Source: Lachnospiraceae bacterium
GTDB lineage: Bacteria; Bacillota_A; Clostridia; Lachnospirales; Lachnospiraceae
Reading direction: 5' to 3'
DNA length: 5,609 bases
NCBI GenBank assembly: GCA_017958245.1
Contig: JAGDDC010000037.1
Span: 1-5,609, forward strand
A program made the position numbers and the translations under genes. The notes beneath the pieces are model-generated. The model ran no database searches and had not been told where the DNA came from. It saw only the letters and a program-made list of their open reading frames with translations. Shown piece after piece: positions 1 through 5,609 of the stretch (positions are counted from its first letter, which is position 1; the number at the start of each line of letters is the position of its first letter).

Positions 1-23
1 AAGACTTAATAGTGTAACAGATA

Positions 24-44
24 ACAGCTATGTTAGGAAGCTGT
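24..44 (+). repeat. Small inverted repeat upstream of the sigma factor gene
   Basis: ACAGCT at 24-29 and AGCTGT at 39-44 form a perfect 6-bp inverted repeat with a 9-base loop, ending one base before the ribosome binding site of the sigma factor gene. The left arm overlaps a short direct repeat, TAACAG at 15-20 and again at 22-27. In mRNA it could form a small hairpin next to the ribosome site; in DNA it could be a protein binding site. The role is inference, and a repeat this short can arise by chance. Confidence 0.3.
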
Positions 45-53
45 GGAAAGAGG
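45..53 (+). promoter_or_regulatory. Ribosome binding site that decides the sigma factor start
   Basis: The purine run GGAAAGAGG is followed by six T and then the ATG at 60. This is a near-ideal Shine-Dalgarno site and spacing. The alternative in-frame ATG at 30 has no comparable site and lies in the loop of the small inverted repeat, so the start at 60 is preferred. Confidence 0.8.
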
Positions 54-59
54 TTTTTT

Positions 60-566
60 ATGCTTGATGAAAAACAGATAGTGAAGCGCCTCGCCGAGGG
101 CGATATAATGTCGCTCGAAGTGCTTTACAACGAATACGGTTCTCAGGTCTATTCGTACGCGCTCTCTCTGACAAAGAGCAAGGAGCTGGCCGAGGACGCA
201 GTAACCGATGCTTTCATCCAGACATATGAATACGTCAGAAAGACAAAGGAAGTAAAAAGCCTCAAGGCACTTGTCTATACCATCTGCAGGAACAAAGCTT
301 TCGACGAGATGAAGTACCGTTCGCGCATACAGGAGATGCCGGAAGACTGGCAGATACCGGACGGAGCATTCCCTATGGACGAAAAGATAGCCGTAAGGTC
401 TGCTGTGAATGCGCTTCCTTCCCCCGAGAAAGACATAGTGATCTTATATTGCGTACACGAACTAAAGCACAAAGAGATCGCCAAAGTGCTCGGCATCCCG
501 GAGGGGACAGTGAGATGGAAATACCGCAACGCCATAAAAGCTCTGAAGAAGAGCCTTCGAATGTAG
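60..566 (+). CDS. ECF-type (sigma-70 family) RNA polymerase sigma factor
   Basis: The 168-residue product has the two-domain layout of extracytoplasmic-function sigma factors and the usual length for them. Region 2 covers about residues 13-86: the AEDAVTDAFIQTYEY core helix binds RNA polymerase, and a segment near 67-86 ending in ICRNKAFDEMK corresponds to -10 recognition and melting. Region 4 covers about 115-165: LPSPEKDIVILY, then a helix-turn-helix (KHKEIAKVLGIPEGTVRWKY) for -35 recognition. There is no C-terminal extension and no region 1 or 3, as expected for ECF factors. The start at 60 is chosen over 30 because of the well-placed GGAAAGAGG site. The next gene, 17 bases downstream, encodes a single-pass membrane protein that probably controls this factor, so it most likely answers an envelope signal. 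The promoter lies before or at the window edge. The family call is firm; the ECF subgroup and regulon cannot be told. Confidence 0.93.
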   Translation: MLDEKQIVKRLAEGDIMSLEVLYNEYGSQVYSYALSLTKSKELAEDAVTDAFIQTYEYVRKTKEVKSLKALVYTICRNKAFDEMKYRSRIQEMPEDWQIPDGAFPMDEKIAVRSAVNALPSPEKDIVILYCVHELKHKEIAKVLGIPEGTVRWKYRNAIKALKKSLRM

Positions 567-574
567 TTGTTAAT

Positions 575-580
575 GGAGGA
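575..580 (+). promoter_or_regulatory. Ribosome binding site that decides the membrane protein start
   Basis: GGAGGA sits four bases (counted from the GGAGG core) before the ATG at 584 and nine bases after the sigma factor stop codon. The reading frame stays open upstream to 449 inside the sigma factor gene, but no start there has a comparable site. The close spacing suggests translational coupling of the two genes, which is inferred. Confidence 0.8.
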
Positions 581-583
581 TTT

Positions 584-3037
584 ATGAAAGACGATAACTT
601 AAAAGCTCTTATCAAGGAATCTTACGGCATCACTCCGGCTCCGGCAGGCCTTTTCACAAGGATCAGGGACGAGGCGGAGAGTGAGCAGGTGATCCTGAAC
701 AACAAGAGAGTGGATTTTTCAAGGCCCAATCCTCTCGTCAGCAAGACTGACCCCGAGGAGCAGAAGGAGACTGTTGTGTCTCTCGGGCTGTTCAAGAAGA
801 ATCACACCAAAAAGTCCGCGATCATCACCATATCGGCGGCTGCTGCCTGCATAGTGCTGTGCATCGTGACGCTTGCTGTCACCGGAGTCTTCTCAAAGAG
901 CAAACCTCAGGAAACACCTATGTCACAGGCAATGCTCCCCGAGGATAAGGATGATGGTCAGGCTTCTGAGGACATCACCGCTCTGCCCGCGGGTGTGTCT
1001 CCCAGAGTATCCGCAAAGATGGGAGAGAAGGAAACCCTTGTCTCTGCAAATGTTGTCAGCCTGTCCGAGGGACAGACGGAGAGTGAGGACATCCTGTTCC
1101 CCGCTTCCATCACACCTGACAGCAGCATGGAGGTCGTTGAATTCGGCCGCATCGTGACGCTTTCTTTTGAGGACGAGGCGCCGAAGAAGGTCGAGATCTA
1201 TCCCGAGCTCTACTCGTCAGACGGACAGAAGACAGAGCATCCCGTCGAGCCTCTGTTTAGCTTTACAACAGAGACTATGACCATAGACTCGCTTTTAGAG
1301 CCTTTGCCTGCGACCGTGTCGGAAGACGGAAAGAAGATCTCCTTCCCCGTGCTCGACTACTATGGTTCCATAGGGATCGCAGAGCAGAACAAGGAGAACG
1401 GGTCCGATTTCTACTACTTGTTCCTTGCAAAATGCGAGTTTGACGACAGGAGCGTCGACTACACGGTCACGGTACACACTGACAACACTTCGGACACCGT
1501 TCTTGCAAAGGTTATCCAGGCAGAGCCCGTGATACTCGTAAAGCCCATGACGGAGAGAGAGCTCTTTGCAAACCTTTCGCAGGTGACGCTCTCGGATGTC
1601 AGGTATGCGAGGTTCCTCAACAAGGAACTTGAGAGTGAACCCATAGAAAAGTACGAGTTAAAGCCCGATGATGTGATCCTGTTCAAGTACAACGGACTTG
1701 AGCCGGGGAACGCTTTCCCTCAGGTCATAGAGAACGCTTTAGTTTACATCAACCCGCTCTCTGAGGAGTTTCCTCTTGCGAGCATGAGCCTCAAAGACCT
1801 CATAGCAAGCTACGGAACAGTCAAAGATCTTGTTTACTTTAACTTGAGCACCGGTGTCGACGAGTATGCGACAGACGATCCCGCAAGGGTCGAAGCGCTC
1901 ATGACGGCACTCTCCGAGGTGAAGGTGAGAGGCACCTACGCTTACGAGGTGAGCGACGGCACATGGGATGAGCTCGGCAGCGAAGGCGACGAGATGTGGC
2001 AGATCTCCTTCGGCTTCGAGGGAAGTGAAGAAAAACTCGTGCTCCGCATCAATCCTTTGGAGATCGTCACTGCACGCACAAGCGAACTCCTTCCCGAGGG
2101 ACAGTCGAGCGTCAAGCTGATCTTTGACGAGGAGACGGCGCTCTCTTCGGAGAAAGTAAAGGAACTTGCGGATCCGGGCCTCCTTTCCGACTCTAGCGAA
2201 AAGTCTCCCGAGCAGGTTCTCGCTCTCGCGCTCAACGCGACCTACGAGGTGATAGGAAACGACTTTGTCGAGAGAAGGATGGAGTTTGACAGAGGTTACA
2301 GCGTTGATCTAAACGGCGACGGAAGTCAGGATCATTTGTATGCTTCATGTGTTCCGCTCAAGGAACCCACAGGTGTGTCAGGCTTTGGCATCGTGCTCGT
2401 GATCAACGGCAAGCTCTTTGACTGGGGCTATATATCAAATCCCGACGGCAGCCATCGCCTTGTCTATCCCGACAGTTCCTGCTACGACCTGATCGATGTA
2501 AAAAAGGACGACGCATACATAGAGATAGTCTTCTCGGATTTCGGACCGAGCGAGGATTATTCGTGCATGTTCTTTGACTATGAGGAGGGCAGCTTAAATT
2601 ATCTCGGAGCCGTAGAGGGCGATCTTCCGAAGACCCACTCAAACAACGGCGGTCTGAGGGTAAAGGGCGACGGCCTTGTCGGAACGAAGAAGCGTCTGTC
2701 GATCGTGCAGAACTGGCTTGCAGACACGGATTACAAGCTCACCGAAAGACGGAGACTTAGCGAGGTCGAGCGCGAGTACTATTACCCCGTTACGGGAGTG
2801 AACGTGACAGCGAGATTTGACCTTGTCGTATACTCCGCTATGGACATGGATTCGGAGCTTGTCACCATACCCGCAGGTCCCGTATCGCTTCCCATGACCG
2901 ACAACGATCATTTTGTCATGGTCAAGGGCGCCGACGGTACGGAAGGCTACATGTACCTTGCAAATGACTGCATCACGACCATGGATGATGAGCCTCACGT
3001 AACATCAGTTTTCGACGGTTTATTCCTTGCAGATTGA
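584..3037 (+). CDS. Large single-pass membrane protein, putative anti-sigma factor or sensor
   Basis: This 817-residue protein has a cytoplasmic tail (1-78), one transmembrane helix (about 79-103, rich in A/I/V/L and flanked by lysines) and an acidic extracytoplasmic part of about 710 residues. The position right behind an ECF sigma gene suggests an anti-sigma factor, with the tail holding the sigma factor. The tail lacks the HxxxCxxC motif of zinc anti-sigma domains, and I did not recognise another known class. The outer part appears to contain a beta-rich, Ig-like stretch (about 189-305), a small alpha/beta module (about 413-497), a segment with DLNGDGSQD at 575-583, which resembles calcium-binding EF-hand, dockerin or FG-GAP loops, followed by GPSEDYS at 654-660, and an SH3-like C-terminus (about 735-795, IPAGPVSLP then VKGADGTEGYMYL). 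Similar DLNGDG plus GPSxDY segments occur in Clostridia surface proteins. Domain limits are by eye. The membrane topology is solid; the anti-sigma role is inference from context. A terminator follows at once. Confidence 0.75.
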   Translation: MKDDNLKALIKESYGITPAPAGLFTRIRDEAESEQVILNNKRVDFSRPNPLVSKTDPEEQKETVVSLGLFKKNHTKKSAIITISAAAACIVLCIVTLAVTGVFSKSKPQETPMSQAMLPEDKDDGQASEDITALPAGVSPRVSAKMGEKETLVSANVVSLSEGQTESEDILFPASITPDSSMEVVEFGRIVTLSFEDEAPKKVEIYPELYSSDGQKTEHPVEPLFSFTTETMTIDSLLEPLPATVSEDGKKISFPVLDYYGSIGIAEQNKENGSDFYYLFLAKCEFDDRSVDYTVTVHTDNTSDTVLAKVIQAEPVILVKPMTERELFANLSQVTLSDVRYARFLNKELESEPIEKYELKPDDVILFKYNGLEPGNAFPQVIENALVYINPLSEEFPLASMSLKDLIASYGTVKDLVYFNLSTGVDEYATDDPARVEALMTALSEVKVRGTYAYEVSDGTWDELGSEGDEMWQISFGFEGSEEKLVLRINPLEIVTARTSELLPEGQSSVKLIFDEETALSSEKVKELADPGLLSDSSEKSPEQVLALALNATYEVIGNDFVERRMEFDRGYSVDLNGDGSQDHLYASCVPLKEPTGVSGFGIVLVINGKLFDWGYISNPDGSHRLVYPDSSCYDLIDVKKDDAYIEIVFSDFGPSEDYSCMFFDYEEGSLNYLGAVEGDLPKTHSNNGGLRVKGDGLVGTKKRLSIVQNWLADTDYKLTERRRLSEVEREYYYPVTGVNVTARFDLVVYSAMDMDSELVTIPAGPVSLPMTDNDHFVMVKGADGTEGYMYLANDCITTMDDEPHVTSVFDGLFLAD

Positions 3038-3055
3038 GCCGAGTTTATTTACAAT
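3027..3055 (+). promoter_or_regulatory. Candidate promoter for the HAD phosphatase gene, overlapping the terminator
   Basis: TTGCAG at 3027-3032 and TACAAT at 3050-3055 are separated by 17 bases. The -10 box matches TATAAT at five of six positions; the -35 box keeps the TTG and matches three of six. The predicted start, near G3062, is inside the 5' arm of the terminator hairpin, so this transcript could not form the full terminator stem. It would have a leader of about 48 bases. The boxes are seen; promoter activity is inference. Confidence 0.35.
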
Positions 3056-3085
3056 GGGATTGTCGCTTGCGACGATCCCATTTTT
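3053..3085 (+). terminator. Rho-independent terminator of the sigma factor module
   Basis: The arms 3053-3065 and 3070-3082 pair over 13 bp with one G-U wobble (T3061 with G3074), closed by a CTTG tetraloop. A run of five T at 3081-3085 ends the structure. It begins 15 bases after the stop codon of the membrane protein gene and has no matching A-run for efficient use in the reverse direction. Confidence 0.9.
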
Positions 3086-3093
3086 GCTATAAA
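3085..3093 (+). promoter_or_regulatory. Candidate extended -10 element before the HAD phosphatase gene
   Basis: TGCTATAAA fits the extended -10 pattern TGn followed by a five-of-six match to TATAAT. No convincing -35 lies at normal spacing; the best is TTGCGA at 3067-3072 with only 15 bases between. A start near 3100 would leave about ten bases of leader and cut into the Shine-Dalgarno site, so this candidate is weaker than it looks. Confidence 0.2.
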
Positions 3094-3109
3094 AAGAAAG
3101 GTAATCACG

Positions 3110-3916
3110 ATGGACAAAAAGGAAGTTCTAAAGGATATAAAGCTGTTCGTCCTTGATCTGGACGGAACCTTTTATCTCGGTGAGGACATACTCCCGGGTT
3201 CGCTTTCATTTCTTGAGGCCGTGAGGCAGACAAAGAGAGAGTACATGTTCTTTACGAACAACTCCTCAAAAGACAAGAAACTCTACATAGAAAAGCTCGC
3301 GCGTATGGGCTGCAACATAGAAGAAAAGGATATCCTGACATCGGGCGATGTAACCGTAAGGTATTTGAATACGTACCACAGGGGAGCATCGGTTTACCTT
3401 CTTGGCACACCGCCGCTTGAAAAGAGCTTTGCTGAGGGCGGCATTAGGCTTGTAAACGGCACTGATGAGGTGCCGCAGATCGTAGTCCTCGCATTTGACA
3501 TGACGCTCACATACGAGAAGCTTGAGAGGGCCTGCACCTACATAAGAAACGGCGCGACCTACATAGCAACGCATCCAGACATCAACTGTCCCGTGCCGGG
3601 AGGCTTCATACCCGACTGCGGTGCGATGATAGCATGCGTGAACCTTTCCACGGGAAAGAAGCCGAAGATCCTCGGGAAGCCTTACGCAGAGACCATGCAA
3701 ATGATCCTCTCTTACGCCGGACTAAAGAAAGAAGAGATCGCCTTTGTAGGCGACAGGCTATATACCGACGTCGCAACGGGCGTAAACAACGGGGCAAAGG
3801 GGCTGCTCGTGCTCTCCGGAGAAACAAAGGAGGAGGACATAGCGGGGTCCGATGTGAAACCTGACGGCGTATACCTCGACCTAAAGGAGATCGGAGACCT
3901 TCTAAAAGCCCTTTGA
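3110..3916 (+). CDS. HAD-superfamily class IIA phosphatase (NagD/YutF-like)
   Basis: This 268-residue cytosolic enzyme belongs to the haloacid dehalogenase phosphatases with a C2 cap. Motif I is DLDGT at 16-20, with D16 as the nucleophile and D18 as the acid/base. Motif II is FFTNNSS, with T49. The cap covers about 80-180 and carries HPDINCPVPGG at 155-165 and the following IPDCGAM, typical of NagD-like members. Motif III is K190 in LGKPYAETM. Motif IV is GDRLYTD at 214-220, with D215 and D220 as magnesium ligands. All catalytic residues are present and the length is normal (about 250-270). Members of this family act on nucleoside monophosphates, phosphoglycolate, p-nitrophenyl phosphate or pyridoxal phosphate; the substrate cannot be read from the sequence. 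The start at 3110 has GAAAGG at 3096-3101, eight bases upstream. A terminator precedes it and a promoter follows it, so it is probably a single-gene unit or feeds into radC by read-through. Confidence 0.92.
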   Translation: MDKKEVLKDIKLFVLDLDGTFYLGEDILPGSLSFLEAVRQTKREYMFFTNNSSKDKKLYIEKLARMGCNIEEKDILTSGDVTVRYLNTYHRGASVYLLGTPPLEKSFAEGGIRLVNGTDEVPQIVVLAFDMTLTYEKLERACTYIRNGATYIATHPDINCPVPGGFIPDCGAMIACVNLSTGKKPKILGKPYAETMQMILSYAGLKKEEIAFVGDRLYTDVATGVNNGAKGLLVLSGETKEEDIAGSDVKPDGVYLDLKEIGDLLKAL

Positions 3917-3977
3917 CAGAGGCTTTGGGGCGAGCCGGGAACTTACCAAGATCGCCACTTTCGATCATATCATTTGA

Positions 3978-4006
3978 TTTACTTTTATATGCGATTGTGA
4001 TAGAAT
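3978..4006 (+). promoter_or_regulatory. Sigma-A-type promoter of radC-mreB with extended -10
   Basis: TTTACT at 3978-3983 (four of six to TTGACA) and TAGAAT at 4001-4006 (five of six to TATAAT) are 17 bases apart, with TG at 3998-3999 giving an extended -10. The region around it is AT-rich compared with the genes. The predicted start near 4013 gives a leader of about 39 bases before the radC ATG at 4052. The rest of the 135-base gap holds only weak repeats, such as GATCG 3950-3954 against CGATC 3962-3966. Confidence 0.65.
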
Positions 4007-4037
4007 AAATGGGTGTGTGATATTTCCCTGACAAGGC

Positions 4038-4045
4038 GGAAAGGA
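4038..4045 (+). promoter_or_regulatory. Ribosome binding site that decides the radC start
   Basis: GGAAAGGA lies six bases before the ATG at 4052. A longer form from the in-frame GTG at 4013 would begin at the predicted transcription start itself, leaving no leader, and would add 13 residues not expected in RadC. The ATG is therefore preferred. Confidence 0.8.
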
Positions 4046-4051
4046 CCTGTC

Positions 4052-4744
4052 ATGGAAAAAGAAACTGTAACCATCAAAGACCTGCCGGAGTGCGAGAGAC
4101 CTTATGAGAAGTGCCGAAATCTCGGCCCCGGTGCATTAAGCGACGCAGAGCTCCTCGCGGTCATACTGAGGACCGGAAAGAGGGGAGTCTCGTCAAAAGC
4201 CCTTGCCCAGCGCATCCTGGATCACAACGGCAGAGGGATACTGGGACTTGCGGGCATATCGCTTGACGAGCTTCTGAGATTCGAGGGAGTCGGCAAGGTA
4301 AAGGCACTGCAGATCCTGTGCATAGGCGAGCTGTCAAAGCGGATCGCAGGCGCGAAGGCTTTGGAGAAGCTTGATTTCAGGGATCCCCGCAGCATCGCGG
4401 ACTACTACATGGAGAGCATGAGGCACTGCAAAAGTGAGCATCTCATGGCTGTGTTCCTCGATACGAAGCTAAAGAGGATAGGAGAGCAGGTGATCTCCGT
4501 AGGCACCGTGAACTCGGCCATCATTTCCCCGAGAGAGATCTTCATAGAGGCTCTCAAAAGGGATGCCGTGAACCTGGTGCTGCTCCACAATCATCCGAGC
4601 GGCGACCCGACGCCCAGCAACGGGGACATAAACGCCACGCAGCGTTTTGCGAAGGCCTGCGACTATGTGGGCATAAGACTCCTCGATCACGTGATCATAG
4701 GTGACAACTGCCATGTGAGCATGAAGAGTGAGGGGCTTATCTAA
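4052..4744 (+). CDS. radC: RadC family JAB/MPN-domain protein
   Basis: The 230-residue product matches the RadC (UPF0758) family in length and layout. The N-terminal part begins with IKDLPECERPYEK and has a helix-hairpin-helix-like segment, LLRFEGVGKVKALQI, at about 74-88. The C-terminal JAB/MPN metalloprotease-like domain (about 108-230) carries HNHPSGDPTPSNGDI at 179-193. The JAMM zinc ligands are H179, H181 and D192, with S189 in place; E145 is a candidate for the upstream acidic residue. The metal site is thus intact. The old link to DNA repair is weakly supported in the family and the biochemical role remains unsettled. The gene is the first of a unit with the MreB-like gene, 33 bases downstream and with no terminator between. 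radC next to mreB is the common order in Firmicutes such as Bacillus subtilis, and this reflects position rather than a proven shared job. Confidence 0.95.
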   Translation: MEKETVTIKDLPECERPYEKCRNLGPGALSDAELLAVILRTGKRGVSSKALAQRILDHNGRGILGLAGISLDELLRFEGVGKVKALQILCIGELSKRIAGAKALEKLDFRDPRSIADYYMESMRHCKSEHLMAVFLDTKLKRIGEQVISVGTVNSAIISPREIFIEALKRDAVNLVLLHNHPSGDPTPSNGDINATQRFAKACDYVGIRLLDHVIIGDNCHVSMKSEGLI

Positions 4745-4777
4745 ACAAACATAAGACAACGAGAAGAGAGGCAAGAC

Positions 4778-5609
4778 ATGTCAGCAAAGACTTACGGAAT
4801 CGATTTTGGGACAAGGGTCCTGAAGATATACAAGAAGGGAGAGGGGATCGTCTACGACGCGAAGAACATCATCGCGGTGGCGGACTCGGAGAAAGTCATA
4901 GCGATCGGCGATGAGGCGTTCGATATGTACGGAAAGGCGCCCTCCAACATAGATGTATCATTTCCCGTTATGTTCGGCGTCATAGCCGACATAGAGAACA
5001 TGCTGTCGATGCTCAATCTCGCCTTCGAGGAAGTATCAAAGAAACATGGGAGCTTAAAGGGCGCCGACTTCATCATCGCAGCGCCCAACGACATAACAGA
5101 GGTCGAGAAGAGAGCTTTCTTCGACCTGGTGCAGAGGACGAACGTAAAGCCCCACAGAGTGAGGGTTGTCGAGCGCCCCATAGCCGATGCGCTCGGCGCG
5201 GGACTTAAAGTTACCGACTCGACGGGAATCATGGTGGTCGACATGGGAGCCGACACGACGGAGATCTCGATCCTGTCGCTCGGCGGCATCGTGCTCAGCA
5301 AGCTGATCCCCATCGGAGGCAACAAGTTCGACGAGGACATCATTTCCAGCGTAAAGAAGAACCTGAACCTCATAATAGGCAGCAAGACTGCTGAGAGGAT
5401 CAAGATCGAGCTCGCGACCGCGATACCCTGCGAGGAAGGCGAGGAGAACAGGTCTGCAAACGCATACGGAAGAGACGTGATGACGGGGCTTCCCGTGGTC
5501 AAGGAAGTTGACTCGCAGTTCATACACAATGCGATCCTCGAGCATCTTCACTCGGTCGTCGATTCCATCAAGATGATACTCGAGAGGACTCCCCCGGAGA
5601 TCTCTGCTG
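4778..5609 (+). CDS. mreB: MreB-family actin-like cell-shape protein, divergent (3' partial)
   Basis: The frame stays open from 4778 to the right edge, giving 277 residues of an expected 330-350. AGAGAGG at 4765-4771, six bases upstream, supports the start. The actin/MreB layout is clear: phosphate 1 loop IDFGT at 8-12, GVIADIENM matching the MreB GVIADF region, phosphate 2 loop DMGADTTE at 155-162, ISLGGIV-like LSLGGIV, GGNKFDEDI from 180, the adenosine-side helix TAERIKIELATA at 204-215, then GRDVMTGLP and LERTPPE. MreB polymerises under the membrane and guides elongasome wall synthesis. Several positions are unlike standard MreB: GTRVL replaces GTANT, GAD replaces GGG, and the catalytic EEP motif reads ERP at 132-134. 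It may be a lineage-specific paralogue with altered ATP hydrolysis; a second, typical mreB elsewhere is possible. It probably shares the radC promoter; mreC and mreD are expected next. Confidence 0.9.
   Translation, partial: MSAKTYGIDFGTRVLKIYKKGEGIVYDAKNIIAVADSEKVIAIGDEAFDMYGKAPSNIDVSFPVMFGVIADIENMLSMLNLAFEEVSKKHGSLKGADFIIAAPNDITEVEKRAFFDLVQRTNVKPHRVRVVERPIADALGAGLKVTDSTGIMVVDMGADTTEISILSLGGIVLSKLIPIGGNKFDEDIISSVKKNLNLIIGSKTAERIKIELATAIPCEEGEENRSANAYGRDVMTGLPVVKEVDSQFIHNAILEHLHSVVDSIKMILERTPPEISA

Noticed and set aside
30..59. Ten-residue longer form of the sigma factor from the ATG at 30
   Set aside because: No Shine-Dalgarno site before it. The ATG at 60 has a strong one and gives a normal ECF N-terminus.
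449..583. In-frame upstream extension of the membrane protein by 45 codons, overlapping the sigma factor gene
   Set aside because: It lies out of frame over sigma region 4, has low-complexity basic content, lacks a good ribosome site, and the ATG at 584 has GGAGGA directly upstream.
2639..2998. Minus-strand open frame of 119 codons inside the membrane protein gene
   Set aside because: It shows no motif and no ribosome site of note, and lies wholly opposite a gene with coherent domains.
3905..3926. AAAGCC/GGCTTT hairpin around the phosphatase stop codon as a terminator
   Set aside because: The 6-bp stem with a 10-base loop is followed by GGGGCG, not a T-run, so it does not look like a Rho-independent terminator.
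4013..4051. Thirteen-residue longer RadC from the GTG at 4013
   Set aside because: The GTG coincides with the predicted transcription start and has no ribosome site; the ATG at 4052 does.
4852..5551. Two long minus-strand open frames opposite the MreB-like gene
   Set aside because: They are antisense shadows of a clear MreB coding frame; their products are rich in Ser and Met or in Arg and Val without recognisable motifs.
1..5609. CRISPR arrays, tRNA or rRNA genes, insertion sequences, phage genes, riboswitches
   Set aside because: No repeated spacer pattern, no tRNA-like cloverleaf, no transposase or integrase, and the non-coding gaps (at most 135 bases) are too short or lack structure for a known riboswitch.

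Overview
The window is a compact stretch of bacterial chromosome with every gene on the + strand. Roughly balanced base composition, frequent ATA and AGA/AGG codons, strong GA-rich Shine-Dalgarno sites, the radC-mreB gene order and the protein styles point to a Gram-positive Clostridia, probably Lachnospiraceae or a near relative. The order-level guess is an inference; family level is less certain.

Region 1 (1-3085) is a signalling module. A short ECF-type sigma factor gene (60-566) is followed after 17 bases by a gene for an 817-residue single-pass membrane protein (584-3037). Its short cytoplasmic tail and very large outer portion fit a membrane anti-sigma factor or sensor for that sigma factor, although no known anti-sigma domain was recognised. 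The pair ends at a strong Rho-independent terminator (3053-3085).

Region 2 (about 3027-3916) carries one HAD-superfamily (NagD/YutF-like, class IIA) phosphatase gene. Candidate promoters lie in front of and inside the preceding terminator. One would start transcription inside the terminator's 5' arm, so its transcript would escape termination.

Region 3 (3917-5609) begins with a good sigma-A-type promoter with an extended -10 (3978-4006). It then holds radC (4052-4744) and, 33 bases later, an MreB-family actin homologue (4778 to beyond the right edge). This is the classic Firmicutes radC-mreB cell-shape locus, where mreC and mreD would be expected beyond the window. The MreB-like protein is divergent: the glutamate that normally precedes proline in the catalytic EEP motif is arginine, and both phosphate loops differ from standard MreB.

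No rRNA, tRNA, CRISPR, insertion sequence or prophage feature was seen. The most interesting points are the oversized unclassified partner of the ECF sigma factor, the altered active site of the MreB paralogue, and the possible promoter embedded in the terminator.
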